Origin: Cantharellus purpuraceus
Lineage: Eukaryota; Basidiomycota; Agaricomycetes; Cantharellales; Hydnaceae
NCBI GenBank assembly: GCA_025174535.1
Contig: JALBUN010000021.1
Coordinates: 62,001 to 126,000 of the forward strand
Reading direction: 5' to 3'
DNA length: 64,000 nucleotides
In this document: in pieces, positions 10,024 to 21,478 of the stretch
How the letters are laid out: every line of letters begins with the position of its first letter
Position numbering within the stretch: the stretch's first letter is position 1
Translations under genes and position numbers: made by a program
Notes under the pieces: model-generated
Told to the model about the DNA's origin: nothing
Database searches by the model: none
The model's input: the letters and a program-made list of their open reading frames with translations, nothing else

Positions 10024-13000
10024 TTAGACATTTCCCCAGGAGGCGTCCAGCAACTCTGGATATTTGTTTGCATATAACAGGGAGGACCTCCTTCCAAAAT
10101 GGGTCTCCTTGTATGCGTTGGGTACCACCCCATTCACGTTGTGGATCTTCGTCAAGTTTACTGCACACCTTGTCGACCAGCTCTATTAGATGGTTTGTTG
10201 CTTCACTCCCATCCCATCGTCTCCTTGCATATTCAACAAGCGACGGAAGAGCTACACGGCACTCCTCAGTTGAAATATCCCATATCTTGGTCCCGCATCT
10301 TCCTCCAAACCCCCTAAGATCGAACATGAAGCGCCAGGCTCGCAGAATAATTATCCAAATTAAATCTGCCTGTACTGCCGTAGACAACAGGTGTTCTTCT
10401 CCCGCTGCATCAATGCTCGCAAAAATGTGCGCCACAGGTACAGCATATTTGTCGAATACAGCACCTTCCTGAGAAGATGCGATCGCGAGACATTTTTCAA
10501 AATGGCCGCTCTGCTGAAGTTGAGGATGCCAAGTGGGCTCTTGGGAAAGAGTGTGACGAAGATCATACGACTCGCCCTCAACGTGGACTCCTATGGGTCC
10601 ATGACTCGGCAGGCCATAAACAATTTTCTAGCGCTTACTGGAGTTCATGCTCTTTCTGCTGAACTCCAGGTAAGCAATCCGTAGTATTCTGCCAACAACA
10701 TTAGTATTTAATATATGCTCTTTCTGCTGAACTCCAGTCTCCGCCTGCCTAAGTTGTTAGAGTGCAGAGTAACCTGAGGTAGGGAGCATGGAGTAAGAAG
10801 GAGGAGAGATATGTGAATGGGTTGTCACTGGTGGGCCTTTGTGGTTCATCCAGGAAGACCGCTGAAGCCAATGCTTGGGAGAACTGTTCTCGAAGTAATA
10901 TATCGTCTCGACCCATCGAAGCCACTGTTGGTCGAATGACACAAGCTGCGCGCAGGGCTACACTACGTCTATTTTTCTTGCCCATGAAATGGATCAGCGT
11001 GTCAACATAGCAGCGCTTCCGGTCCTGGGTACTCGGTGAACCACGCAACTGCCCCAACAGTCGAAAAGTGTAAATGATTGCCCGAGTATCTGTGCCTTGA
11101 CACATGCGTAAATGGTAATCCACCAGCAGGTCAAACTGCTCCTGGGTGCAAACCCCACTTGTATCCCGGAGCAGAGATCCAGAAAGGATATAAAGGAGAC
11201 TGGCAACAGTCTTGGATCGGACATGATCATCGACCAATGTGCCTGAATCATCCGCGATTAAAGAACAGCAGAATTTGAGAGCCCGCTCGGACTCGCAACG
11301 ATCGTCAAAATAAAATAGAGGTGGCTTGTGTCATAGTATGCAAGTAGTGGGTGAATCAGCCTCAGTGCATTCTCGTGCCATCGACGGTCATGAATCTCAT
11401 CGAGAAGTACAGCTAGCGTGCAATTCATGACTGCTTGTCGAAGTGTTTGAATGCTTCGACTGCAAAAGGGTAAAGTCAACATCTCATGCAAATGCCTGGA
11501 TGTTTTTCTTCTTACCTCTTGTCAAGCCTCGCCAATTCCCGTCGATCGATTTCAAGGCCAACTAGCATGCCTGCCAGTAATACGCAGTCCGCTACCAGAC
11601 GGTGGGGGGAGAGAGGCGACTTGGAGTCAAGGCAGATGCCAATGAATTGAATCACAAACGTGTCAAATTCTGGGTCAGCTGTACCCTTGTGCAGACGGTA
11701 GGTGCCATCCACATCCGGTCTGATAAAGGGAGGCATTTCATGTCCAGATGGTTGGGTGTTCTATTCACGGCAGAGGAAACGACCAGAAAGCCTGCATCAC
11801 CTGGGACCATGTGCCATGAGATGTAATCACATAAGTACACTTCACCGTTGATGTAAATATGAAACAGATTACGCAAATCTCGTTCAACACAAATGTGCCA
11901 CATTGCTTTCAGGCACCCCACCGCGCCTGCTTGTGCGAGAGGAAGAATCTGGTTGTTAGAATCGAAGCACGCATAGAATCCACTTTTCAATCGCTCCACG
12001 AGCGCGCCGGTCACCTCCATCTTGGTCGGCCACTCGATCTCCGGTATCATTCCGGCTGCCGCAGTGATAATCTGTGTCTGTAGTTGTCTCAAGTACCCAC
12101 TGGACGGCGTAAGGTGACACAGCATCTACCGGCGAAAACTCGGCATATGGTCTCGGAAAACTTAAATCAAACTGATTGGAAGATGTCTGTTCTCCAGTAG
12201 TTCCTAACTGCTCCAACCCTATAGCCGCCTCTGGGTCGGCGGTCGACAGGGAGACTTGCCTGCAGGTGGGAAGTATAAGGGAGAGACATGGAGCAAAGCG
12301 AACAATCCATTCCGAGATCAGGCTCTTTGCAGTGGAAAAGGCATGCTTCAAGAATTTTCTGAGGCGACCCAAGATGCCTTCCCATGTTTCTGCAACCGAC
12401 ATTCGAAATGGATCCATAAATGTAAAGACCCGCTGAAGTACGGTTGACACTGGCGTCTGGAATGGACAGTCGGGCGATTTCAACGAGGACAACGGTGAAG
12501 AAATAGAATATAAAACCAAACCCCGTTGTCGCCATAATCACGCTTGCAACCGTATGTTGTAACATCCAGATATTGGTGGCGAGAGCAATCCCAAAGAAGA
12601 CCAGAGATATCTGGAGTAAGATCGGAAGAGTGGCGATGATCGTGTTGAAATGCCATGCTGCCAGAGCATCCAGCTTCTTCTGCCTACGCTGGCAGCGTTC
12701 GTGCAAGGCGCCTTGTCCGAGACGTGATGTTTTGAAGTGGCCCAACCACTGTTTCCCTAGCACTGCACCGAATGCAGCTAAAAGACTGCTCGAGAGGCTG
12801 GTGTACGCCAGCGTCTGAATCCAAATAGTCGTAGAACTCGGTCCAGTCCAGACAGGAAGGGATGCCTGTTGCACAGGAAACGTAGAACCGTTGATTTTGT
12901 TGATTAAAATCATTAAGAGGGCGTTGGTGGTGTCACTGGGAACCGGACTAAGACTCGACTGCATGTTGACAATGAAAGCCGAGCTGACAGCCGAGAATAG

Positions 13001-13772
13001 ACCAGCCTGAACGTGTTTCTCAGGCAAGGTCAATGCGAAGAATGGAGCACATACGAATATAAGCAGTACATCTAGACCACCGTTGTGCCTCTCAATCAGC
13101 TCGTCATCATGCTGTTTGGCCACCCGTTCATATGTAGACCAGAAACGGGAGGGGGCGTCCTTTCTAGTCCGTTCAAATATATTGGATTCATACATTGTGT
13201 CGAGGATGTCTTGAAGTATAGTCTCGGATCTAGTCGCAAACCGTCAGCATGGAATTAGATCAGGAATCGTGTCCTCACTTTGTCGTTGGTTTGTCCGACA
13301 CGATGGGCTCGGCATTATTGGCGCCAGGTGCCTGTGTCGCCGACGTTGCTGGGACGCTAGCTTGGGAGGGATCTAGACCTTGCAAGGGTGATTGTGGTTC
13401 ATGTGTCGTATGTATTGCGTCTTGGAGAATAGTTTCCGGCTTAGTCGCAGGCCATCCTTTTCACATGTTAGTTCAAGAAGTGCGCACTTATTGGACCATC
13501 TTATTGTACTTACCGTTGTATGATGTATCGATAGTTTCGTCCTGATCCTGGTGAGCTAGAGGACGCCCTGTGTGCTCTGTGTGCTCTGGTGGCGGACCGT
13601 GTGATTCGTGGCCAGTATCGGTTGCATCGTGAAGGGGGGCTTCTGACCTGATCGCACGCCGTCAGCATCCATTTTACGTGTTAGTTCAGGAGCCGCGCAC
13701 TCACCGAGTCGACAGTTGGTGAGACTCTGCAGCGGCAGATGTATTATTTGCTTGCACGACGTGGTCAGACAT
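10024..13772 (-). pseudogene. DUF6535-domain membrane protein, unit 2 (multiply broken)
   Basis: Same architecture as units 1 and 3. It starts at 13772 (MSDHVVQANNTSAAAES). Two further short acidic exons (residues SEAPLHDATDTGHES and WPATKPETILQDAIHTTHE) and intact splice sites lead to SETILQDILDTMYESN and the DUF6535 core, which is open from 13195 to about 12490. The family strings RFWSTYERVAKQHDDELIER, GLFSAVSSAFIVNMQSSLSP, LGKQWLGHFKT and TVASVIMATTGFGFIFYFF are present. Lesions by comparison with the other units: loss of two bases near 12490, further frame changes between 11310 and 12130, an insertion of ~205 bp at 10556-10761, and one extra base near 10055 just before the old stop. A pseudogene, the most decayed of the three. 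Confidence 0.8.
10556..10761. other. Insertion of ~205 bp inside DUF6535 unit 2
   Basis: Units 1 and 3 read directly from the CTTGRGAAAG string to the AAGTAACCTGAGGTAGGG string, whereas unit 2 has about 205 extra bases. The insert holds a 23-base direct repeat, ATGCTCTTTCTGCTGAACTC+CAG, at 10647-10669 and 10715-10737. The first copy is part of a hairpin (CTGGAGTTC at 10639-10647 with GAACTCCAG at 10661-10669). No terminal inverted repeat or clear target duplication was found. Confidence 0.6.
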
Positions 13773-14334
13773 GGTGTAGAGAAATGTGTGGTTATGAGGA
13801 CGCACTGGTTAAACGCCTACTGCCAGAGCTTGTATTAATCTGCTTCTCGAGATGTCATCGCCCTTCGCTTCCGCACCTGGCGCTAGAACACCGGTCGACG
13901 TGACATCGCGTTAGTCACGCTTAAGATCACGTGCATGTATCGAGCCCACATGTACTGCCGTTCTAATATTGATAGTGTTCGTGGACGTACTTAGGAGAGG
14001 TGAGTTGGAATCAGAACTTTGAGTTGATGATGTGGTCCCTGTCATGATCACCCCGACCTCCAAAAGAGGCGAAACACATGCCATAGTTGACTATGTGGAA
14101 AACAATGAGATGAATGTGGAAGCGAGAATGTGTGTGATATCTGATCACTCTCCGTCTCTCCATAATCTTGGTCCTGGAAGGTAATCACTACGTTGTAACA
14201 GCGTATATTGTTGTCAACAAGACCCATCCCGATTTCTGACTCTCAATCAACAGCAGCCCACGATACACTAGCTCTGCTGGGAAGCGCATTTTGCGTTGAC
14301 GATTCGGATGGCACAAACGTCCGCTGCCTCCGCA
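13773..14334. other. No gene seen; unit 2 upstream flank
   Basis: Upstream flank of unit 2, parallel to the flanks of units 1 and 3 near the start codon, then unique sequence without recognisable coding potential. Confidence 0.5.
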
Positions 14335-14890
14335 TCGTGGTGCAGCACAGCGACCGAGACTGAGTCGCTACACGCAACGCGCTGAACCTTCTCCAGGACC
14401 CCATCGTCCCAATCCGCACGCGGGGCTGCTTCAGGATCCCGTCACTCGTCCATCAGATCTGTGGCGCCGCAATCTGGGAACGCCCCTCCACAAAGCCAGA
14501 CATGGCATTCAGCAGATGCACACAACTCGACACAGCGCCCATGCCGGGAATTCGGTCCGTACTCTTCCAAATCATCTAAGACGACGACTTGTATATATTT
14601 CTCAATGCGGTGCAGGCTCTGGCAGACATGGTGGGCGGCTTTGGGAAGGTATTGCGGGGTGTTTAGGTGTATTTGGGCATGACAGGGGACAAAGGGTCAG
14701 GAGCGGCTGGCCTTGGTGGTGGTCATGGAACGGCGATGACGAAACAGGAATTAGTTGCACGTATCAGGGTTGGTGAGGCATGGATACCGTTGTGAGTCAA
14801 TATGGAGGAGCATTGGGGTTATATGACATGTGTCGACTTGCATTGATCTCGCTTTGCCATGATGCTGATATTGCTTCTACAGTATTTCCA
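14335..14890. repeat. Dispersed repeat X, copy 3 (free-standing)
   Basis: Same ordered strings as copy 2 (GTCCGCTGCCTCCGCATCGTGGTGCA-like opening, ACGCCCCTCCACAAAG, CATTCAGCAGATGCACACAA, CATGCCGGGAATTC, GCGATGACGAAACAG). Unlike the other left-hand copies it is not followed by a DUF6535 gene on its right, so the X block can occur alone. Confidence 0.6.
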
Positions 14891-17482
14891 ATAGACATGT
14901 TAGTCCCACCCCTTCTAACCACCCTTGGGTCGTCACTCTGGCCCACAGCACTCAGAACATCGGTGCTTTGATTCCCGCCCAATGTGTAACAACTAATGCA
15001 TGAGCTCTGCACGTATACACATCGAGGTTGGTGGATTCCAGCGTTGAGTTGATCCAACTCGAAAGCGTCACCGCTAAACATGCGCTCACTAAGCCCAATA
15101 ACGATGAGGCCTCTTACGCAACAAAAACAGTAGTGCACCCAATGATGACGATGCAGATGCAGACCACACGGACCTCAAAGTGGCATGTGGCAGCTCCGGA
15201 CCTCATGGATTTGAATCCCACGATGAAGAGCACGAAAGCGGCGTCTACGTCAGACAACGCTGCAACTTCTCTTGCAGCTTTTGCACATGCACATGGGGTA
15301 CTCCATTCATCATCTTTGAGGAACAGGGATAGAACCTTATTTCGTGTAGACGTAGCGTCGCGTTAAAAGACACCTTGCCTGATGAAGGAAAGGCTATCAG
15401 TGCCCAACCTATCCAATGAGGATACTAGCTATCAATATTGGGATACTTACCTGCATGGGGCAATTCGCCACATTCATTACACGTCCACGATTATTCTGCT
15501 AGCGCATTGTTTGCCAGAGACACGACACTTGCTTGCAGTTGTCAATTATGTCCTTCTGTGGTAAGAACATGCGTCCAGGCAAGGAAAATATAATTTCTGA
15601 GGATCATAGGTAGACCGTGGGATGTGAGGACGTTCCAAAGTTCCGAGGTAGAAGATGTTTGATGGGCTGGTGGTCTACATGCATCGTGGCCATCTGAATG
15701 TCTCGCGACCGCGAGGGCGGCCATGCTAGTAAAGAAGCCAACTACCACGAGATCAAGCTAGAGCCGACATCGCGTACATGCCATCCATCGAGTATAGTGC
15801 AGGCAGTAGACGTACAGACAAGTCATTAGTGACATGCTCTCCGGTCTTGCGGTGAAGTGAAACACAAATGCGTTGTCCCCCGATTTTGATCATCGTCACA
15901 AATGGCAGTGCCACAAACAAGAAACAGAGGGTCGACCCGAATAAGCTGGACCAGCAGCTTCTTGAGCACCTTCTGAGGTACTCTGAGATCTTTGGTGACT
16001 CACCCAGAACACACACGTACATCCAACCCAAACACGCGGTAGCCCTAGAAAACTCGCAAAAGGGAGGCCCCATCTGGCAATCAACATGTGTGTGTATCGA
16101 TGACAGAAAGGCGCGAGGGCGACGGCATTTGGGTCATCGATCATTGCCGTGGGTGCGGATTTAATAAGAGACCGAGTCAATGGCCCCTTGTGCTGAAGCG
16201 AGGTACAGACAAGACGTGGCAGGTGTTGACTGTGTCCAGCTTATGTGAAGCACGGCACGAACGGCGACCTGCCACGGTGTGGCCTTGTCGATCAGAGCGG
16301 GACCTCGGGAAGACTCCGGCAGCTTAAAACATTCTTTCCCAATCGCCTACCATATAACAACCACCCATCGGCCAGGTATTTCAGGTAGGGCGCTAACTGG
16401 CACCACCGCCTTTTCCCACTACCACTTTTTCATATCCCTTCTCCCTCTTTTTCCTTGTCGCCTTGTACGATGGTGGCACCAATGCGCGTGCCCTCGTGCT
16501 CGACAGAGACATGCGTGCGCTGGCTTACACGGTGCTGGTTCGGGAGTCCCGAGAGACCGACTCGGGCGAGCGCAGAGCCATAGCTATACCGCGCTTTTCT
16601 CCTCCGCAGTTTCACTTCATTCGCAGTCCCCATCCTCTTCGTCTTCTTCTTCTTCTGTGGCTCGACGTCCATATGAAGCATCGCTGTGATACGATTGTTG
16701 TTGAGAATGCCGCTGGATGGGGCCCATGCACGATCGTTGATGTGTGTCCTCCACACGTGGGCTCATCAACCGTTGTTCACGGCCATGCTCCCTATCGACA
16801 GTCTCCCTCCGCACTACCCATAGCATTCATTGTGCAAACGACGAGTCTACGCTCGAGTGCAACACCTTTTGCGATACGCCTTATCTCCATGCACACCCTG
16901 TCCTGACACGTCTCTCTTTCACGTCTTTGAGTAGGCCTGCGATGACTGTATGTTGACTTAACTGTGCATCGAGTTTGTCGCCGCCATCGGGCAGCATACT
17001 AGTGCAATGAGACGTGGGTGCCACATCGGTGGGTGGGTGCCACGCACGGACCACCCCGTCGAGTCGATTCGCGTGTTGGGTCATCGTCCACAATCGTGCC
17101 AAGTATCAGAACGTGCTTGTCGACGTGCTATGAGCTCGTACACCATGTCCCTCGACGGGCGCTTGTCGACCACCCGACGACAAAGCCGCTTTTCTAGCAT
17201 CTGTTGACGTGCTGGTTTTTTCCCACTTGACTGGGCTGGCTGTCCACCTTGACGACAAGCCGCCATGTAAGCATCCAGCAACAGTGGATGACAGGAGAAC
17301 CTCCACGTTGCATCGGGTGAATCCGCTTGGACGTTAATCACGCCTGTCCATGGCTTGGTGTTCATTCTATCCATAGGAACATGTGTCGGCTCACATTAAC
17401 ACAGCACCAGCGAGACGATGGTCGACTGGTTGACGGGTTGTATCTGGTGTGCGCGTCAGCGATACGTTCCTTCCGTACGCGT
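14891..17482. other. Gene-poor stretch with decayed membrane-protein scraps
   Basis: Minus-strand frames give isolated hydrophobic peptides (for example VVCICIVIIGCTTVF near 15150 and CFLFVALPFVTMIKIGG near 15900). The first resembles the repeat X fossil. A Ser/Arg-rich stretch near 16450-16690 is low-complexity. No multi-exon model can be built. Confidence 0.4.
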
Positions 17483-18260
17483 TTTCATATAGCACCATTT
17501 AAATATACTCATCTCGTCTCATCAACCATCGACAACATCGAGGATCAGACTCTACGTCGATAAAACGCTTCAGATATAAGCATATGCCCGTTCTTCATCG
17601 TGACAATAACATCAATTGGAGCTTGGCGCATTGTCAAAAGAAGCAAACACACTCACGGGATAGAGTGCATGGACGACCAACAACGTTGTTTTGGTTTAGA
17701 AGCTCGGCGACGAGCGTGTCTGGTATGCGCAGTAAGAGAGATATTCCTTCGATACGCATTTTATATTGCTCACCGTTTAAATATGCCTATTTGTTTCGTC
17801 AGCCGTCGACAGCGTCAAGGATTAAACAAGGAAAGGGTCGGATCTAAGCATGGATCCGCTCTTCATTGTGACAACAACACGTCAATTGAGAGTTGACGCA
17901 CTGTCCAAAGAAACAAACTCACGGGATAGAGTGCATGGAGCAATCTTTGTTTGAGAGGCTCTGCGACGGCCATGTCTGGTGTGCACAGTAAGACATACAG
18001 TCCTTTAACCCACGTTTCATATTGCTCACCATTTGAATATGCCTATTTTGTTTCGTCAGCTGTTGACAGCGTCGAGGAATGAAACTTTGACAAGAAGCGT
18101 TAGGTCTAAGCATATCTGTTCTTCATCATGACAACACGTCAATTGAGATTTGGGGGGCATTGTCAAAAGAACAAATGCAAACACTTACCGGACAGAGTGC
18201 ACGGACACCAGCAACGTCTTTCACTCGTTCAATCATCAAAGGAAGGAAGGCTTCGCTTTT
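17483..18260. repeat. Three tandem copies of a ~250-270-bp repeat
   Basis: Units begin near 17483, 17757 and 18003 with a TTYATATTGCTCACC..TTTAAATATGCC-type string. Each continues through CGTCAGCYGTTGACAGCGTC, CTAAGCAT, GTTCTTCATCRTGACAA, GTCAATTG, AAACTCACGGGATAGAGTGCAYGGA and ends with a short CT-rich segment. Units differ by small indels. Reading frames do not carry across all three copies, so coding function is unlikely. Confidence 0.75.
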
Positions 18261-18599
18261 CTGACATTCCGAGTCCTCCGAGTCAAGTTTCAGGCTTTGG
18301 GGGATCGCAACGTCGGAGAAACCATGCCTTGACTGTCTAACTTGACTGTCTGACTGTCTGACACTTGCCTCGTCCGTCCATCGATTGTCTGGCGAGAATT
18401 TGTCTGCTAAACCAGCTTGGATGGCATGCGTTATTCACCTTCGTAGTCTTGAGCCATCGAGCTGCGCAGAATATGAATACTGTTGATCAGTTGTTTTTCT
18501 TCAGAAACACCCACCGTCCCTGATTCATAATCCCACACCCAATGGCTAGCGTATCAAGTTAAGCAGACTGTCGTCATCTCAATCGCGTGTCCTTTTCCA

Positions 18600-19165
18600 G
18601 ACTCGTAAGACTCACGATTTACACCCGACATGCTCCCAGTCCCTGACATGTATGGATACTATCATAACTCAATCACAAATTCCGTCAGGACTTATTAGAC
18701 TCACACCTTGCATTCAAACCACCAGTCTTTCATGTCTGGCAAGATGATAACCGGGACAACAGTCCTGCTGCAGATCCTCAAGCTACGCATACAATCGTCA
18801 ACTCGGTCATATGTTCTGTGCAAACCTATAAGACTCACGACTTGCATCCAACTTCCCAATCCGTCACACGTGTCTCCCAAAGCATCCCAAAACGCATTCC
18901 CACCATTGTCACATCGTTGATGTTCAGGCTACAAAGGTGGATAATATCCTCAGCTGAAGGTCCTTTCTAAAACCGGATGACTCACCACTTGTGTCTAACC
19001 TCGTTCCCAGTCACGTCGATACCCCATTGCCAGCAGAACGTCTATAAGTCATCGGAGCTTCAAGTAACAGGTAATGTGAATACCTCAGTGGCATGTCGTG
19101 AGACTTACGACTTGTAATTTCAGTCCTGCTATAATGAAGAGACTCATGACTTGCGTTCATTCCTC
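18600..19165 (-). other. Row of repeated short exon-like modules ending in a GTGAGTCT donor
   Basis: On the minus strand the pattern ..GAYTGGGA..TGCAAGTC followed by GTGAGTCT recurs about every 90-140 bases (donors near 18838, 18704, 18615, with weaker copies near 18985, 19108 and 19146). Three modules translate to TDWEVGCKS, MKDWWFECKG and DWEHVGCKS, each bounded by a plausible acceptor (CAG or TAG) and the same donor. Other copies contain stops. Either an array of duplicated small exons from an unidentified gene, or a non-coding repeat that mimics this. Confidence 0.35.
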
Positions 19166-21478
19166 CCAGTCACGTATCCATGTCACCACACCATGAGAAC
19201 AGAATGGGGGCCTTCTTCATGTCTTCACCACCCCGGAAAAGGATCGCAGAGCATGCTCGTATCTTGAATATCCACGCTACATTGATTGTTAGTATGCTCT
19301 ATCGTGTATCATCTCTGGAGACGTGACGCTCACCGCTCCATTTCTGACCTTCACCGGTGTCAATGTATGGGGAGCCTTGTCTCAAATCGCCTCCGCCATC
19401 CCCCTTATCCATATCGTCACCTTTGAAGGAGAAAGGGTAGCTGGGCTGGTGTGTGTTACGACTGGAGAAGGTGTCTGTCGACCGATGACCATCAGAGAGG
19501 ATAGATCTAATAACGCATATAGTTTGACTTGGGTTAAGTGAAAGAGCAACAAGTGAAACTATACCTGAAGCACTCACCTACTTCTCATGTGGTTTCAGTA
19601 TGGATGTTTCTGCAAACGGCAGGATACAGGATAGGTGTCTCTGGCCACGGGGATCGCAAGTGTCCCGGCACGGGGGGTTTGGTTCACCCAGAATGAGAGT
19701 GGGAGGTTGGGCGCCGTTCTCCATGTCGTTCCCCCCGTCGTTGGATAACAACCGTGCCATAGGGATGAAGGTTTGTTTCAAGTATACGCGCTCGGGAAGG
19801 AGGGGGGGTGTCACTGGACCGGATAACCGCCTTTCTGGATCTCCGAATTTCGCCGTGCCTCTCAGCTCTCACATTTTGGTGCTGCCTAGCATTAGTGTTC
19901 TCTGTCGTTGCACCCTGCCACTGGACTCGCCATAGATACATCTGTTCAACGCTCTTTGGTCCATGTCTTCCTCTTCCAGCTTCAACCCTAGGCTACTCCA
20001 GCCATGCTCACAGTGCTCCAATCGCTCGTCCTTTCCAGCCAACCCTCGCCTCGGCATCCGGAGTCGCGGGGAAGATGCGGGGGGCAATAGCCGCTTCTTA
20101 CTGACAAGATCGATTCGTCCTGTTTTTGTGTATACGTGGTCAGATCATTATTATTGGCAGGCCTTTCTGATCGACGTGCATTATTTTCAGCAACGGCAGC
20201 TGCAGCTGTACTTTATTCTTTTGAGAACACCCACCTGCACGCTCTGGCTTACCACAGTCTCTTACAAGGAGGGTAGTTGATCCCAGCCATTTCGAAGACA
20301 TCGATATTTCAATATCAGGTCATCTCTTGTCGTTCGCACACCATTTTCGAGCTTGTGGCCTTGGTGGTCCTATTACTGTCGGTCTGGCTATTCAATCAGG
20401 AATAGAGGCTTAAGCTTTATGCCGGCGTCCGTTCTTCATTGGCCTTGGGTACTCGCTTTTGACGAATATTCACCAGGAATGTGGGGGTGAACGGTTTGTG
20501 CATTCCGGGATATTGTTACTATATTATGGAGAACATTGCTGTATGCTTACTCTATTCTTCTAGGTCAAAGGCAACGTCGCAAGACAAACACGATGAATGC
20601 CCGTTCCCAAAGCTCCGATGCAAAACCTTTTAACAACTTGAGCGCAACCCGAACGAGTTTGCAGTCATCTCATCAATAGGCAACGTGTGGCATCCAATCA
20701 TTGTCTCGCTTGCGAACACGCATGGACTTCAGGGATCGAGATGATTCCCACAACGCTACGTGTTTCCCGGGAAAAAGCTTCGATGTCAGGCACGGTGTTG
20801 ACGTGTACCTGTTGATTTATATGTTCATGTAAATCATACCTTAGTAGGTCAGTCCGCTCAATGTCAGATAATGCGGTCGACACTAAATAACCCATACAGC
20901 CGCACGTGTAGCGCTGTGTCCCTCCAGTAGGAGATTTTGATATTTACTCCAGTTAATTTGACGCGAGGTTAGATCAGCTGCAGAGGTCAATCGGGAGCCA
21001 CCCTACCTTTAAATGTCTACGTGAGGCATCAGAGCACCGATCGTTGTAGTGGGCCACATCGGCACTTGCAGTGTTGATGTTATCCCCGACGCAATTCATC
21101 TATAGTACCGTTATGAGTTCAAATCACCTGTTTGCTATATTTCATAGTTGAAGGCTGCTGTTTTTGTTTTTTTTTTGTAATTTTCTGTTTCAATGGTCTC
21201 GATCACTTTGCGGGTCCCTCCGACTCCGTTCCATGTAGTGGCAGGAGCATTGTGTGCTACGACTGCATAAGTGTGCTGGGATGGTCGCATTTATGTCAAT
21301 CTCCTTAATCCATCCATCGGAGTGTGCCCTAGCCGTATTGGCATCGTCCTTGATAGAATCGGGTTAAGACAGCGCATGACTTCAGTCGGTATGAAACCCA
21401 ACTTTGCGTGACTAAAGACTTGGGACTGGAAATACCCATACTTTTAAAGATCACATGCTTCGTAAATAACTATCCAAT
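19166..21478. other. No gene seen
   Basis: Both strands have only short open frames without family motifs. A poly-T run (about 21168) and scattered imperfect repeats are the only features noted. Confidence 0.5.
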
